Assembly: GCF_015207035.1 (NCBI RefSeq)
Contig: NZ_JADEXQ010000068.1
Coordinates: forward strand, 1 to 33,698
Source of the DNA: Romeriopsis navalis LEGE 11480
Lineage (GTDB): Bacteria; Cyanobacteriota; Cyanobacteriia; Leptolyngbyales; Leptolyngbyaceae
Length of the DNA: 33,698 nt
Direction: 5' to 3'
A model generated the notes under the pieces. It was not told where the DNA came from and did no database searches. It was given only the letters and a program-made list of their open reading frames with translations. The position numbers and the translations under genes are program-made. Shown one piece after another: positions 1 through 8,099 of the stretch (position 1 is its first letter; the number at the start of each line of letters is the position of its first letter).

Positions 1-1
1 T

Positions 2-1258
2 CCTTGGACCGCCGATGAATCGGCTTTCTTTCGCGCCTGCGATCGACGCATTCGGCAGACTCAGCAGGCGGAACTGGGAATTATTGAACCGCAACTCCGT
101 GCGAATGGTGAACAGTTTTGGTTAGAAACCAATAAAGTGCCATTACATGATTCCAACGGTGAAGTGATTGGGATCCTCGCCACTTACCAAGATATTACGC
201 AGCGGCAACAGTCCGAACTCGCACTCAAAGCCCTGAATCAGCAACTCGCCCAGCAAGCCACCGAACTCGCGAGCCTGCACCATAATCTCGAACAAAAAGT
301 CTACGAGCGCACCACTGAGCTGCACGCAACTAACCATAAATTGAAAATTGAGATCGCCGAACGACTCGCTTCCGAAGCCCAACTGCAGCAAGCCCTGCAC
401 GCACTTCAAGCGACCCAAGTCAAACTGATCCAACAGGAAAAAATGTCGAGCCTCGGCCAGTTAGTTGCGGGCGTCACCCATGAAATCAATAATCCCGTCA
501 ATTTTATCTATGGCAATCTCAAACCCATTCAAGGGGCGACTGATCAACTCTTGCGACTGATCAACCTGTATCAAAAATATTACCCACAGCCAGAACGTGA
601 GATCGCCCATGCGATCGCCAACATCGATTTACCCTTTCTCCAGAGCGACATCTATAAAATCCTGCGCTCCATGGAAACTGGCACCGAACGCATCCAAAGC
701 ATCATTGCCTCCCTCAACAACTTTTCCCGCCTGAATGAAGCCGATCTTAAACTGGTCAGTATTCATGAAGGAATCGATAGCGCTCTCACCCTGTTACACA
801 ATCGCTTAAGAGATGATCATCCCCACTGCCAAATTCGCATCATCAAAAATTACGCGAATATCCCTGATGTTGAATGCTATGCCGGACAACTCAATCAGGT
901 ATTTATGGATATTTTGGGTAATGCGATCGATGCTTTGGTTAAGCAACCGCGACCCATCAGCGAGGATCAAGTCAACTATCCCAGCATCACGATCAGCACA
1001 GAACAGGCCACCCCCAAGTTCGTGCGCGTCATCATTCACGATAATGGGGTTGGCATTAGTGCGGCGACCCAAGCCCGGATGTTTGACCCATTTTTCACGA
1101 CGAAACCGATCGGCAAAGGCACGGGGTTAGGCCTATCGATTAGCTACACCATCATTGCGGAACAACATCAAGGCAGAATGTGGTGCGACTCCACCCTCGG
1201 CCACGGCACAAGCCTCTTGATCGAAATTCCCCTCCGTCAATCAGGCTTGAAATTCTAA
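2..1258 (+). CDS. PAS-containing sensor histidine kinase, 5'-truncated by the window edge
   Basis: The frame is open from base 2, so the N-terminus lies outside the window; the GTG at 137 is an internal codon, not a start. The first ~60 visible residues form the end of a PAS domain, closing with the usual LATYQDIT motif. A coiled coil follows, then a phosphoacceptor motif GVTHEINNP (His codon at 479-481), an N-box (GNAIDAL), and G-boxes DNGVGIS and GKGTGLGLSIS with an FDPFFTTK F-box. All catalytic elements are intact, so it should autophosphorylate on His and pass phosphate to a response regulator. The coiled coil joined to this HisKA type resembles soluble or PAS/GAF-sensing cyanobacterial kinases. 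No regulator is fused to the visible end. The stop lies only 4 nt from the stop of the convergent DUF445 gene. The signal sensed is unknown. Confidence 0.93.
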   Translation, partial: PWTADESAFFRACDRRIRQTQQAELGIIEPQLRANGEQFWLETNKVPLHDSNGEVIGILATYQDITQRQQSELALKALNQQLAQQATELASLHHNLEQKVYERTTELHATNHKLKIEIAERLASEAQLQQALHALQATQVKLIQQEKMSSLGQLVAGVTHEINNPVNFIYGNLKPIQGATDQLLRLINLYQKYYPQPEREIAHAIANIDLPFLQSDIYKILRSMETGTERIQSIIASLNNFSRLNEADLKLVSIHEGIDSALTLLHNRLRDDHPHCQIRIIKNYANIPDVECYAGQLNQVFMDILGNAIDALVKQPRPISEDQVNYPSITISTEQATPKFVRVIIHDNGVGISAATQARMFDPFFTTKPIGKGTGLGLSISYTIIAEQHQGRMWCDSTLGHGTSLLIEIPLRQSGLKF

Positions 1259-1262
1259 TATT

Positions 1263-2492
1263 TCAGCGCAACCATAAAATCACGGACTGCAAGGCCCCTA
1301 CAATTAGCCCTAAAATTCCACCTAAATTGACGATCGCCTGCAATTCCGTGCGGACTAAATCATTAATCGCCAACTCCATCTCGGCCGGCGACGTAGCCAT
1401 GACCCGATCGTAAATCACCTGATCGATCTGCAAAATTGGCAACGCCTGTGCCACGATGGCTTCGAGATCTTTCTCCAAATAACGCTCCAAAATCCGCGCC
1501 AGCTCATAGCTCACAGATTGCAAAGACTCGGCCATCACGGGCGATCGCTGTAACCGGCCCATAATTACTAACGCCACTTCTTCCCAATCGACCGAGGCGC
1601 TTAATCCTTGCAAAACCCCTGCCCCTTCTTGCTGAAAATACCGTCGCACCGTTTCCCGCAGATTTTTCCGCAAGGGTCGCACCGTCGCGATCGGCAAATT
1701 TTGCAGTGAAAAATCATGGGCTAACTGTTGTATCCGCTTGGAAATCCCCAACGCCTGGATCAAATCCTGAATGATGGCATCGCTTGCCTGTGGTTCATCC
1801 AAGCAAAATGAGCGGAGCCGCAGCAAAGAATTGCGCAACCCAAACAGATTCGCCACGACCCAGTAAGTCCCGCTACTTCTGGCCCGAAACCGCTCATCGA
1901 TCGTCGCAATATTGCGATCGGTGAGAAAATCCACTAACCATAGCCGCAGGATATCAGGCGTCATCACACCTGCCAGCAGCCAATCCGCGAGCTTCTCTGA
2001 CTGCACCGCATCCAGCCGAAACTCCAACAGCACTTGATCAAAAATTTGATTTAGCTGTGCTTCTAAGAAATCTTCCTGCTCCGCTAAATTCTTCAGCAGT
2101 TTTGGTAAAGATTCACCAAATAGATCCCCGAGAATATTCCCCAGAATTTTGGCCGTATTCTGTTGGCGATTCTCCTTCATTTGATCCAGAGCCAGCTCCA
2201 AGAGCCACAAAATTACACTCTGGACACGCTCCACCTGCAATAGCCGCCGCGCAATATGCTCAATCTCCTCCGGCGTCAGCAGCGATCCGGTAATCGAATC
2301 CGCCACCCGTTTCGCTAACCGTGACTGATTTCGCGGAATCACCCCCGGTGTTAGCGGCAACCGCCAAGTGCCAATGTACTTGGCTTTATAGGGCCGGAAT
2401 AACATCCGAATGGCAATGTCATTCGTAAAGTATCCGATCGCCGCCCCCACGACTGGAGGCACCAGATAAAGCCAGAAATTCGGAATATTCAA
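1263..2492 (-). CDS. DUF445 family membrane protein
   Basis: 409 residues. The N-terminus has a hydrophobic segment followed by the hallmark DUF445 region ([16 protein letters not shown], then [10 protein letters not shown] and the SLLTPEEI stretch). The middle is amphipathic and helical, and the C-terminus is a second hydrophobic segment ([17 protein letters not shown]), giving the two-ended membrane topology usual for the family. The family is widespread, and its biochemical function is not established. The start is a TTG at 2490-2492; no ATG or GTG exists in frame between it and the upstream stop at 2547-2549, and no clear Shine-Dalgarno sequence precedes it, so the start is uncertain by a few codons. 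It lies 79 nt downstream of menG on the same strand, with no terminator seen between, so co-transcription is likely. Confidence 0.88.
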   Translation of the reverse strand: MNIPNFWLYLVPPVVGAAIGYFTNDIAIRMLFRPYKAKYIGTWRLPLTPGVIPRNQSRLAKRVADSITGSLLTPEEIEHIARRLLQVERVQSVILWLLELALDQMKENRQQNTAKILGNILGDLFGESLPKLLKNLAEQEDFLEAQLNQIFDQVLLEFRLDAVQSEKLADWLLAGVMTPDILRLWLVDFLTDRNIATIDERFRARSSGTYWVVANLFGLRNSLLRLRSFCLDEPQASDAIIQDLIQALGISKRIQQLAHDFSLQNLPIATVRPLRKNLRETVRRYFQQEGAGVLQGLSASVDWEEVALVIMGRLQRSPVMAESLQSVSYELARILERYLEKDLEAIVAQALPILQIDQVIYDRVMATSPAEMELAINDLVRTELQAIVNLGGILGLIVGALQSVILWLR

Positions 2493-2571
2493 AGCCGTAC
2501 TTACTCGAAGCGCTAATGATCGTAATGCTGCTACTGAACTCGATGTTTAAAAATTGGATTGACTGAATTGC

Positions 2572-3282
2572 CTATTTTGTCATGACTAATACACCCATTG
2601 TGCCTTCCGCAATCGGGTAATGTACAGCCGTGGAAAATTCTGCCGCCAAGGCTAAACGCTCTTGCGCTTCTCCCGTGGGAAAGCGATCAAGACTTGGGGC
2701 AATGTATTCATATTCGCTGGTTACCCCTTTACGCTTTGCCGCAGGCACCACCACATTATCCAAATACCACTGCTGAAATCCCCTCACCCAAGGATTCTTC
2801 GGGCGGTGCATATCTAAAATTGCCGCCTTTGCCTCCGGTTTCAAGACCCGCCGAATTTCCTGTAGCGCCTGCGGAATATCCATCACATTCCGCAGACCAT
2901 AGCTCATCGTCACCCCATCAAACTGATTGTCGCTAACGGGTAATGCCAGGGCATCTCCCTGCATCCAATCGATCGGTGCGGTGGTCTCTGGGTTCAGTTC
3001 ATAAACTTGCCGGGCGGCGGCAACTTCTAATTGCTGCGCTGCAAAATCAACCCCACACACACGACCCTGCGCGCCCACTTTCTGGGCCAGCAGCATCGCC
3101 ACATCACCGCTACCACAACAAATATCTAAAGCCTGATCACCGGGTTTGAGGCCGACCCACTTCACCGCCATCTGTTTCCAAATTTTATGTTGCCCCAAAC
3201 TCAGGGTTTGGTTCAATTCATCATAAACCGGTGCAATCCGATCGAACAGTGCTTGGACCGACTCAGCGGAGGTTTGGCTCAT
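2572..3282 (-). CDS. menG: Demethylphylloquinone (UbiE/MenG-type) C-methyltransferase
   Basis: 236 residues from the ATG at 3280-3282. The frame can be extended five codons to a TTG at 3297, but homologues typically begin just before the FDRIAPVYDELN motif, so the ATG is preferred. The SAM-binding motif I is LDICCGSGD at about residues 52-60. Other family signatures are the GQHKIWKQMAVKW segment, YGLRNV and the RVLKPE loop. In cyanobacteria this enzyme performs the last step of phylloquinone (vitamin K1) synthesis: SAM-dependent ring methylation of demethylphylloquinone, the photosystem I A1 cofactor. Its assignment to phylloquinone rather than ubiquinone follows from the cyanobacterial context, since these organisms lack ubiquinone. 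It is the first gene of a probable two-gene unit with the DUF445 gene. Confidence 0.93.
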   Translation of the reverse strand: MSQTSAESVQALFDRIAPVYDELNQTLSLGQHKIWKQMAVKWVGLKPGDQALDICCGSGDVAMLLAQKVGAQGRVCGVDFAAQQLEVAAARQVYELNPETTAPIDWMQGDALALPVSDNQFDGVTMSYGLRNVMDIPQALQEIRRVLKPEAKAAILDMHRPKNPWVRGFQQWYLDNVVVPAAKRKGVTSEYEYIAPSLDRFPTGEAQERLALAAEFSTAVHYPIAEGTMGVLVMTK

Positions 3283-3342
3283 AACGCGTATTGTCAAAAC
3301 AACGACTTAAAGCCCAATTGTCCCATGAACTTATATCACCGC

Positions 3343-3384
3343 AAACTAAAGCGCCAGGATGCGGTGATCCCGGCGCTTTAGTTT
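3343..3384 (-). terminator. Hairpin terminator of the response-regulator gene
   Basis: The arms AAACTAAAGCGCC (3343-3355) and GGCGCTTTAGTTT (3372-3384) pair perfectly over 13 bp. A further GGAT/ATCC helix sits inside after one mismatch, leaving a 6-nt loop. It lies 24 nt beyond the stop of the minus-strand response-regulator gene and upstream of menG. The 3' arm on the minus strand ends in TTTAGTTT, a modest U-rich tail. Confidence 0.75.
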
Positions 3385-3408
3385 GGCTGATCGGCATTAC
3401 TTAATCGC

Positions 3409-4353
3409 TTAGACGCTGCCTGCTAGCGCATAACTGCGACTACTCATAATGGCTAAACCAACTTGCTGCGCCGCTAAGTGGAGCAAGACCATTTCGTCTT
3501 CACGTAACTGGTACGGCGACTCCCACTGCAACGACAACATCGCAACATCGGCGGTGCGCATGACGATCGGCACAACAATATGCGCTTTCAAGGACCCATA
3601 CTGCGGCAGGCTGACCAACGTCTCATCCACCGAAACATCAAAACAACCTTGCATTTGACTCGTTTCTATCGTGGCCAAAATCAATGGATCCTGCTCTAGC
3701 CAATCCTGGCTGAACTCATCACTGGCGATTGTTTGGACTTGTCCCGCATCCAATAAGCGAAACGCGCCATGATCGGCATTAAATGTCTCAGCAAACGCCT
3801 GAACCATCGATTCAAGACTGCCCTCAAACGTCGTGGCCGCTTGGGCAATCTGCAACAGTTTCGCGAGCAACGCCGTCTGTGCCTGGGAACGACGGAGTTC
3901 TTCGGTACGTTGCTTCAACACTTCATAGGTTTCCGCCGCGCGATGGACCACCACCTTTAGTTCATCCGGATCCCAAGGCTTTGTAATGTACTTGTAAACC
4001 TGTCCTGCATTGATTGCTTCGACCAGATCCTCAACATCCGTAAAGCCCGTGAGAATAATTCGGACCGTATCCGGAAACTCCGGGACAGTGCGGCTGAGGA
4101 ATTCGGTCCCCTTCATCTCAGGCATCCGCTGGTCGGAAATAATCACCGCCACTTCGCCTTCGGCTTCAAGAATTTCTAATGCCTGCACACCACTTTCGGC
4201 CTTCAAGACATTAAATTCACGCCGAAAAGTCCGATAGAGCAAATCCAGATTATCCGGTTCATCATCGACGACCAGCATCTTGGCTTTTTTGGGACGCGAC
4301 AGATTGCGTACCTTTTGATTAATGTTATTGAGTCCAGGAACTGTGTATTCCAT
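3409..4353 (-). CDS. Response regulator: receiver (REC) plus GAF domain, no DNA-binding output
   Basis: 314 residues from the ATG at 4351-4353, which has AAGGAG about 12 nt upstream. The frame extends upstream to 4455, but that extension is not protein-like. The receiver spans about residues 24-145, with acidic pocket DD (30-31), phosphoacceptor D74 in the motif SDQRMPEMKG, the T of ILTGF and the K of TKPW. A coiled-coil linker (about 145-160) leads into a GAF domain (about 165-305). There is no HTH, HD-GYP, GGDEF or kinase domain, so it is probably a signalling adaptor or a GAF-sensing regulator acting through protein contacts. The DQRMPEM-type receiver is usually found next to HD-GYP or kinase outputs. 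Its partner kinase is unknown; the kinase at the left edge is a candidate only because it is close. It ends in its own hairpin terminator. Confidence 0.9.
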   Translation of the reverse strand: MEYTVPGLNNINQKVRNLSRPKKAKMLVVDDEPDNLDLLYRTFRREFNVLKAESGVQALEILEAEGEVAVIISDQRMPEMKGTEFLSRTVPEFPDTVRIILTGFTDVEDLVEAINAGQVYKYITKPWDPDELKVVVHRAAETYEVLKQRTEELRRSQAQTALLAKLLQIAQAATTFEGSLESMVQAFAETFNADHGAFRLLDAGQVQTIASDEFSQDWLEQDPLILATIETSQMQGCFDVSVDETLVSLPQYGSLKAHIVVPIVMRTADVAMLSLQWESPYQLREDEMVLLHLAAQQVGLAIMSSRSYALAGSV

Positions 4354-4665
4354 CGTCCCTTGTATCTCCTTACTGCAATGCTGGAAGTGGAATGAACAAA
4401 ACCGATCTGACCTGACTGAAACCAAACCAACCCGCGAAAATCTGACTGGCTGCAAATGCGTCGATCGGCCGCTGTCAAAAACGATTTACGGTTGATTGAA
4501 CTTAGTTATTTGTTCCCTAAATTGACGGTGAAATAACAGAGAGGAATCGTTATGGCTATCAATTGTCAAGATATGCCCAAATTAGCGTTTGGTAAATTCA
4601 CCTGACCACGCTATGATATTAGACCGTATTTCCGACAAGGCTTGGGATGACTCTGGAGGCGTAGA
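4354..4665. other. Divergent intergenic region between response regulator and ycf65
   Basis: 312 bp separating the two divergent genes. It holds the Shine-Dalgarno of the minus-strand regulator next to 4353, a candidate sigma-70 promoter for ycf65 (4589-4617), the strong GGAGG of ycf65 (4655-4659), and a 17-codon ORF at 4552-4605 described under findings. I see no other structure. Confidence 0.6.
4589..4617 (+). promoter_or_regulatory. Candidate sigma-70 type promoter of ycf65
   Basis: TTGGTA (4589-4594), a 17-bp spacer and TATGAT (4612-4617). The -10 matches consensus at 5 of 6 positions, the -35 at 4 of 6. Transcription would start near 4624, about 42 nt before the TTG start of ycf65. This is a sequence match only. 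Confidence 0.45.
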
Positions 4666-4965
4666 TTGTCAAAGTTTATACTCAAAGTTCTTTGGTTAGA
4701 GGAGAACGTTGCACTTGCTGTTGACCAAGTGGTTGGCAAGGGCACTAGTCCTTTGACTCATTACTTTTTCTGGCCCCGCAACGATGCGTGGGAGCAGCTG
4801 CGTGCTGAGCTTGAAGCGAAGCACTGGATTTCCGAGACCGATCGCGTTGAGTTGCTCAACAAAGCAACTGAAGTAATCAACTACTGGCAAGAAGAAGGCA
4901 AAACCCTTCCGATGGCCGATGCGCAGACCAAGTTTCCGGAAGTTTTATTTACCGGAAGCAACTAG
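4666..4965 (+). CDS. ycf65: Ribosomal protein PSRP-3 / Ycf65 (cS23)
   Basis: 99 residues, the whole protein. The conserved core runs from [19 protein letters not shown] through [18 protein letters not shown] and [23 protein letters not shown], which is the Ycf65/PSRP-3 pattern found in cyanobacteria and plastids. The protein is a component of the small ribosomal subunit specific to this lineage (cS23). The start is a TTG at 4666; a perfect GGAGG at 4655-4659 with a 6-nt spacer supports it, and no ATG lies nearby in frame. The gene is monocistronic, with a candidate promoter just upstream and terminator hairpins after the stop. The rare TTG combined with a strong ribosome-binding site may set its translation level. 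Confidence 0.95.
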   Translation: MSKFILKVLWLEENVALAVDQVVGKGTSPLTHYFFWPRNDAWEQLRAELEAKHWISETDRVELLNKATEVINYWQEEGKTLPMADAQTKFPEVLFTGSN

Positions 4966-4971
4966 ATATTT

Positions 4972-5036
4972 AACCACCCCCTTGGTGGTTCACCGAGTCT
5001 CAACTTCGCACTTCGCGCGGTTGGGGCTTTTGTTTT
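4972..5036 (+). terminator. Terminator region of ycf65 (two adjacent hairpins)
   Basis: The first hairpin is AACCACC (4972-4978) with GGTGGTT (4984-4990) and a 5-nt loop, with no U-tract. The second pairs AGTCTCAAC (4996-5004) with GTTGGGGCT (5020-5028), including two G-U pairs, and is followed by TTTGTTTT. The second has the form of an intrinsic terminator. Confidence 0.6.
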
Positions 5037-5348
5037 GGGCAATTTTGCCCCGTGACACCGTGGATCAGCAATATCGCTAATCGTTCTCGACAAACCATAA
5101 AAGCCGCAAAATCCTGCAATAATTCAGTGCCATTTTGATTATGTCGATGTGGCGAGTCAATCCAATTCCCAAATCTCCCGCTGGGAAAGGGACATTTCAC
5201 ACTACAGTATTTGTTAAGTTGGATTACGGGCTTTGGCTCTTAAGACGATGTAACCCCTAGACAGAAATGGTTTAGGTGGCTAGCAGCTTGATAAATCATT
5301 GCTTGAATTTCCGTTAGATAAGAGCCACTTAGGTTGAGGTGAGAATCC
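5037..5348. other. Intergenic region upstream of glgB
   Basis: 312 bp between the ycf65 terminator and glgB. Just before the ATG is a good ribosome-binding site, GAGGTGAG, 6 nt from the start. Upstream I see no convincing promoter pair, riboswitch or conserved repeat. A 66-residue minus-strand frame here has no protein-like features. Confidence 0.5.
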
Positions 5349-7664
5349 ATGGGCGCGACTATCCAGACCGATCAAATCGATCGCATTATTTGGAATCATC
5401 ACCACGATCCGTTTGAAGTGCTGGGCCCGCACCAGATTGACCAAGATGGCAAGTCTGTCTGGGTCGTGCGGACCTATCAGCCCCACGCAAGTGCGGTGAC
5501 GCTGGTGATTCCCGAAGAGCGAGTCGAAGTGGCGATGCAGTCCGTGCATCACCCCAACTTCTTTGAATGCGTTCTCGATCGCCCCGAATTGGCTCTCTAC
5601 CAACTTAAAGTCCAGCAAGGCGAACATACGAAAGTCACCTACGATCCCTATGCGTTTCGAACACCCGTACTGACAGACTACGACGAGCATCTGTTTGCGG
5701 AAGGCAATCACCATCGGATCTACGAAAAGATGGGGGCCCATGTCACTGAAATCAAGGGGGTCAAAGGGGTTTACTTCGCCGTTTGGGCACCGACGGCCCG
5801 CAATGTCTCCCTACTCGGTGATTTTAATAGCTGGGATGGCCGTCAGCATCAAATGCGCAAAGGTGGCACGGGCATTTGGGACCTCTTCATCCCAGAACTC
5901 GACTTTGGCGATAGCTATAAATTTGAAGTCAAGAACCACGCTGGCGATATCTACGAAAAGTCTGATCCCTACGGTTTTCAGCAAGAGGTCCGACCAAAGA
6001 CAGCCTCGATCGTCACCGACCTCGAAAGCTATAGCTGGAACGATAGCAATTGGATGGAGCAACGCCGCAATGGCGATCCGTTGACGCAGCCAGTATCGGT
6101 TTATGAGCTGCATATGGGTTCATGGATGCATGCCAGTGCGGATGAACCGGCGCTGCTACCCGATGGCACCCCAGAACCGGTCGTCGAGGTCTCAGAATAC
6201 AAGCCAGGCGCACGCTTCCTGACTTACCGGGAACTGGCCGATAAGCTGATTCCCTACGTTAAGGAACTCGGCTACACCCATATCGAGATGCTCCCCGTGG
6301 CGGAGCACCCGTTTGATGGCTCCTGGGGCTATCAGGTGATTGGTCACTATGCCTGCACCTCCCGCTATGGATCGCCCGAAGACTTTATGTACTTCGTCGA
6401 TCGTTGCCACCAGTCCGGCATTGGGGTGCTGGTCGATTGGGTCCCGGGTCACTTCCCGAAAGATGGTCATGGCCTGGCCTTCTTTGATGGCTCACACCTC
6501 TATGAGCACTCTGACCCGCGCCAAGGCGAACACAAAGAATGGGGCACCCTGGTGTTCAACTATGGCCGCCCTGAAGTACGCAACTACCTCGTGTCCAACG
6601 CACTGTTTTGGTTCGATAAGTATCACATCGACGGCATCCGGGTTGATGCGGTCGCTTCCATGCTCTACCTCGACTACTGCCGCGAACCCGGTGAATGGGT
6701 TGCCAACCAGTATGGTGGGCGTGAAAACATCGAGGCAGCGGACTTCCTGCGCCAGATGAATCACGTGATCTTCAGCTACTTCCCAGGGATTTTGTCGATC
6801 GCCGAAGAATCCACGTCTTGGCCGATGGTGTCTTGGCCCACCTATATGGGTGGCCTCGGCTTCAACCTCAAGTGGAACATGGGTTGGATGCATGACAACC
6901 TGGATTACTTCAGCATGGATCCCTGGTTCCGCCAGTTCCATCAGAACAATCTCACCTTCAGCATCTGGTACCACCACAGCGAGAACTTTATGCTCGCTCT
7001 TTCCCACGATGAGGTGGTGCATGGTAAGAGCAACATGATCGGCAAGATGCCGGGCGACGAATGGCAGAAGTTCGCCAATATGCGAGCGCTCTATGCCTAT
7101 ATGTTTGCGCACCCTGGCAAGAAGACCCTGTTTATGAGCATGGAATTCGGCCAGTGGAACGAGTGGAACGTCTGGAACGACCTGGACTGGGGGCTGTTGC
7201 AGCACAAGCCACACCAAAACCTGAAGAAGTTTATGAGTCGGTTGAACGAGATGTATAAGTCGCAACCGGCCCTCTACAGCCAAGACTTTGAAGAACCCGG
7301 CTTTGACTGGATCGACTGCAATGACAACCGCCATAGCGTCATTTCCTTTATCCGGCGGGCCAAAGACTCGGATGAGTTCATCATTGTTGTCTGTAACTTT
7401 ACGCCGCAACCCCATAGCCACTACCGTGTCGGCGTTCCGGAGAAAGGTTTCTACGATGAAATCTTTAACAGCGATGCCGGTGAATTCGGTGGGAGCAATA
7501 TGGGTAACTTGGGCGGTAAGTGGACCGACGATTGGGCCTACCACGATCAAGGCTATTCCCTCGACCTTTGCCTGCCGCCATTAGGTGTGGTGCTATTCAA
7601 GATGGATCGAGCCAAGACGGAAGCGGCCTTAAACCCGCAGCCACAACTTAAACCACAGCCGTAA
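5349..7664 (+). CDS. glgB: 1,4-alpha-glucan branching enzyme GlgB (GH13)
   Basis: 771 residues, the usual length in cyanobacteria. The order is an N-terminal branching-enzyme module (about 1-110), a CBM48 carbohydrate-binding module (about 115-215), the GH13 catalytic barrel (about 240-640) and a C-terminal beta domain. The catalytic triad is visible: nucleophile D433 in GIRVDAV, acid/base glutamate at about E486 in SIAEEST, and D554 in [10 protein letters not shown]. The enzyme cuts alpha-1,4 chains of glycogen and re-attaches them as alpha-1,6 branches, controlling granule structure and soluble carbon storage. ATG start with GAGGTGAG 6 nt upstream. It stands alone, with no other glycogen gene nearby, and ends before a strong terminator. 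The C-terminal tail carries a short run of PQPQLKPQP repeats. Confidence 0.98.
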   Translation: MGATIQTDQIDRIIWNHHHDPFEVLGPHQIDQDGKSVWVVRTYQPHASAVTLVIPEERVEVAMQSVHHPNFFECVLDRPELALYQLKVQQGEHTKVTYDPYAFRTPVLTDYDEHLFAEGNHHRIYEKMGAHVTEIKGVKGVYFAVWAPTARNVSLLGDFNSWDGRQHQMRKGGTGIWDLFIPELDFGDSYKFEVKNHAGDIYEKSDPYGFQQEVRPKTASIVTDLESYSWNDSNWMEQRRNGDPLTQPVSVYELHMGSWMHASADEPALLPDGTPEPVVEVSEYKPGARFLTYRELADKLIPYVKELGYTHIEMLPVAEHPFDGSWGYQVIGHYACTSRYGSPEDFMYFVDRCHQSGIGVLVDWVPGHFPKDGHGLAFFDGSHLYEHSDPRQGEHKEWGTLVFNYGRPEVRNYLVSNALFWFDKYHIDGIRVDAVASMLYLDYCREPGEWVANQYGGRENIEAADFLRQMNHVIFSYFPGILSIAEESTSWPMVSWPTYMGGLGFNLKWNMGWMHDNLDYFSMDPWFRQFHQNNLTFSIWYHHSENFMLALSHDEVVHGKSNMIGKMPGDEWQKFANMRALYAYMFAHPGKKTLFMSMEFGQWNEWNVWNDLDWGLLQHKPHQNLKKFMSRLNEMYKSQPALYSQDFEEPGFDWIDCNDNRHSVISFIRRAKDSDEFIIVVCNFTPQPHSHYRVGVPEKGFYDEIFNSDAGEFGGSNMGNLGGKWTDDWAYHDQGYSLDLCLPPLGVVLFKMDRAKTEAALNPQPQLKPQP

Positions 7665-7712
7665 TTTTTAGCCCATAGCCATCAACTGGCGCGGCTGCAA
7701 TAAGATGATCCG

Positions 7713-7748
7713 GCGGGGATATGGCATCACCATATCCCCGCTTTTACT
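7713..7748 (+). terminator. Intrinsic terminator of glgB
   Basis: A perfect 12-bp stem, GCGGGGATATGG (7713-7724) with CCATATCCCCGC (7730-7741), with a 5-nt loop CATCA and a following TTTTACTT. It lies 49 nt after the glgB stop. Confidence 0.9.
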
Positions 7749-7954
7749 TACTGCCGTCAATTGCCTACTGGCATCGATCCGACCCAACACCAAATCGCAA
7801 ATCGCCATCAGCCGATATCTGTTAACTGAGACCTATCAACTAGATCGGCATCAACAACCTGAGCACCGACAAAACTCCGCCATCTCACCGAAAAAATCCA
7901 AATCGCGCATCCAAATCACCATTTCTCTGTAGAATTGCGACAACCCACACAAAC

Positions 7955-7983
7955 TTGATCTCAAATAGTTCGTGTGTTCTAAT
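7955..7983 (+). promoter_or_regulatory. Candidate sigma-70 type promoter of smc
   Basis: TTGATC (7955-7960), a 17-bp spacer and TCTAAT (7978-7983). This is the best-spaced pair upstream of smc. Sequence match only. Confidence 0.35.
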
Positions 7984-8099
7984 TGAAGAAAGTTGCGTTG
8001 ATCCAACCGATCGACGCTAAACTAAGGCGCAAGTTGGGATTTTAGCCTTACTTTCTTGCCGAGAATTTCTACCTAGTTGGTGCTTACCGGGAATCGCCA

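Larger units (their letters stand above)
7665..8099. other. Intergenic region between glgB and smc
   Basis: 435 bp. It contains the glgB terminator (7713-7748) and a candidate smc promoter (7955-7983), leaving an smc 5' leader of roughly 110 nt. A 75-codon plus-strand frame at 7705-7932 overlaps the terminator, lacks a ribosome-binding site and does not look like protein. I see nothing else. Confidence 0.55.

Noticed and set aside
4203-4478. 91-codon minus-strand frame at the start of the response-regulator gene
   Set aside because: Overlaps the receiver domain in another frame and reads as a frame-shifted copy of it. The real gene starts at 4353 with its own ribosome-binding site, and no frameshift is needed.
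6492-7550. 352-codon minus-strand frame inside glgB
   Set aside because: It lies entirely antisense to the catalytic part of glgB, has no domain-like sequence and is explained by codon bias of the sense gene.
7705-7932. 75-codon plus-strand frame between glgB and smc
   Set aside because: Runs through the glgB terminator, lacks a ribosome-binding site and has no protein-like composition.
7994-8026. GATCCAA upstream of smc as a third ECF-type promoter
   Set aside because: At the required 14-nt distance the sequence is ACTAA, not CGTAT, and the CACA prefix is missing.
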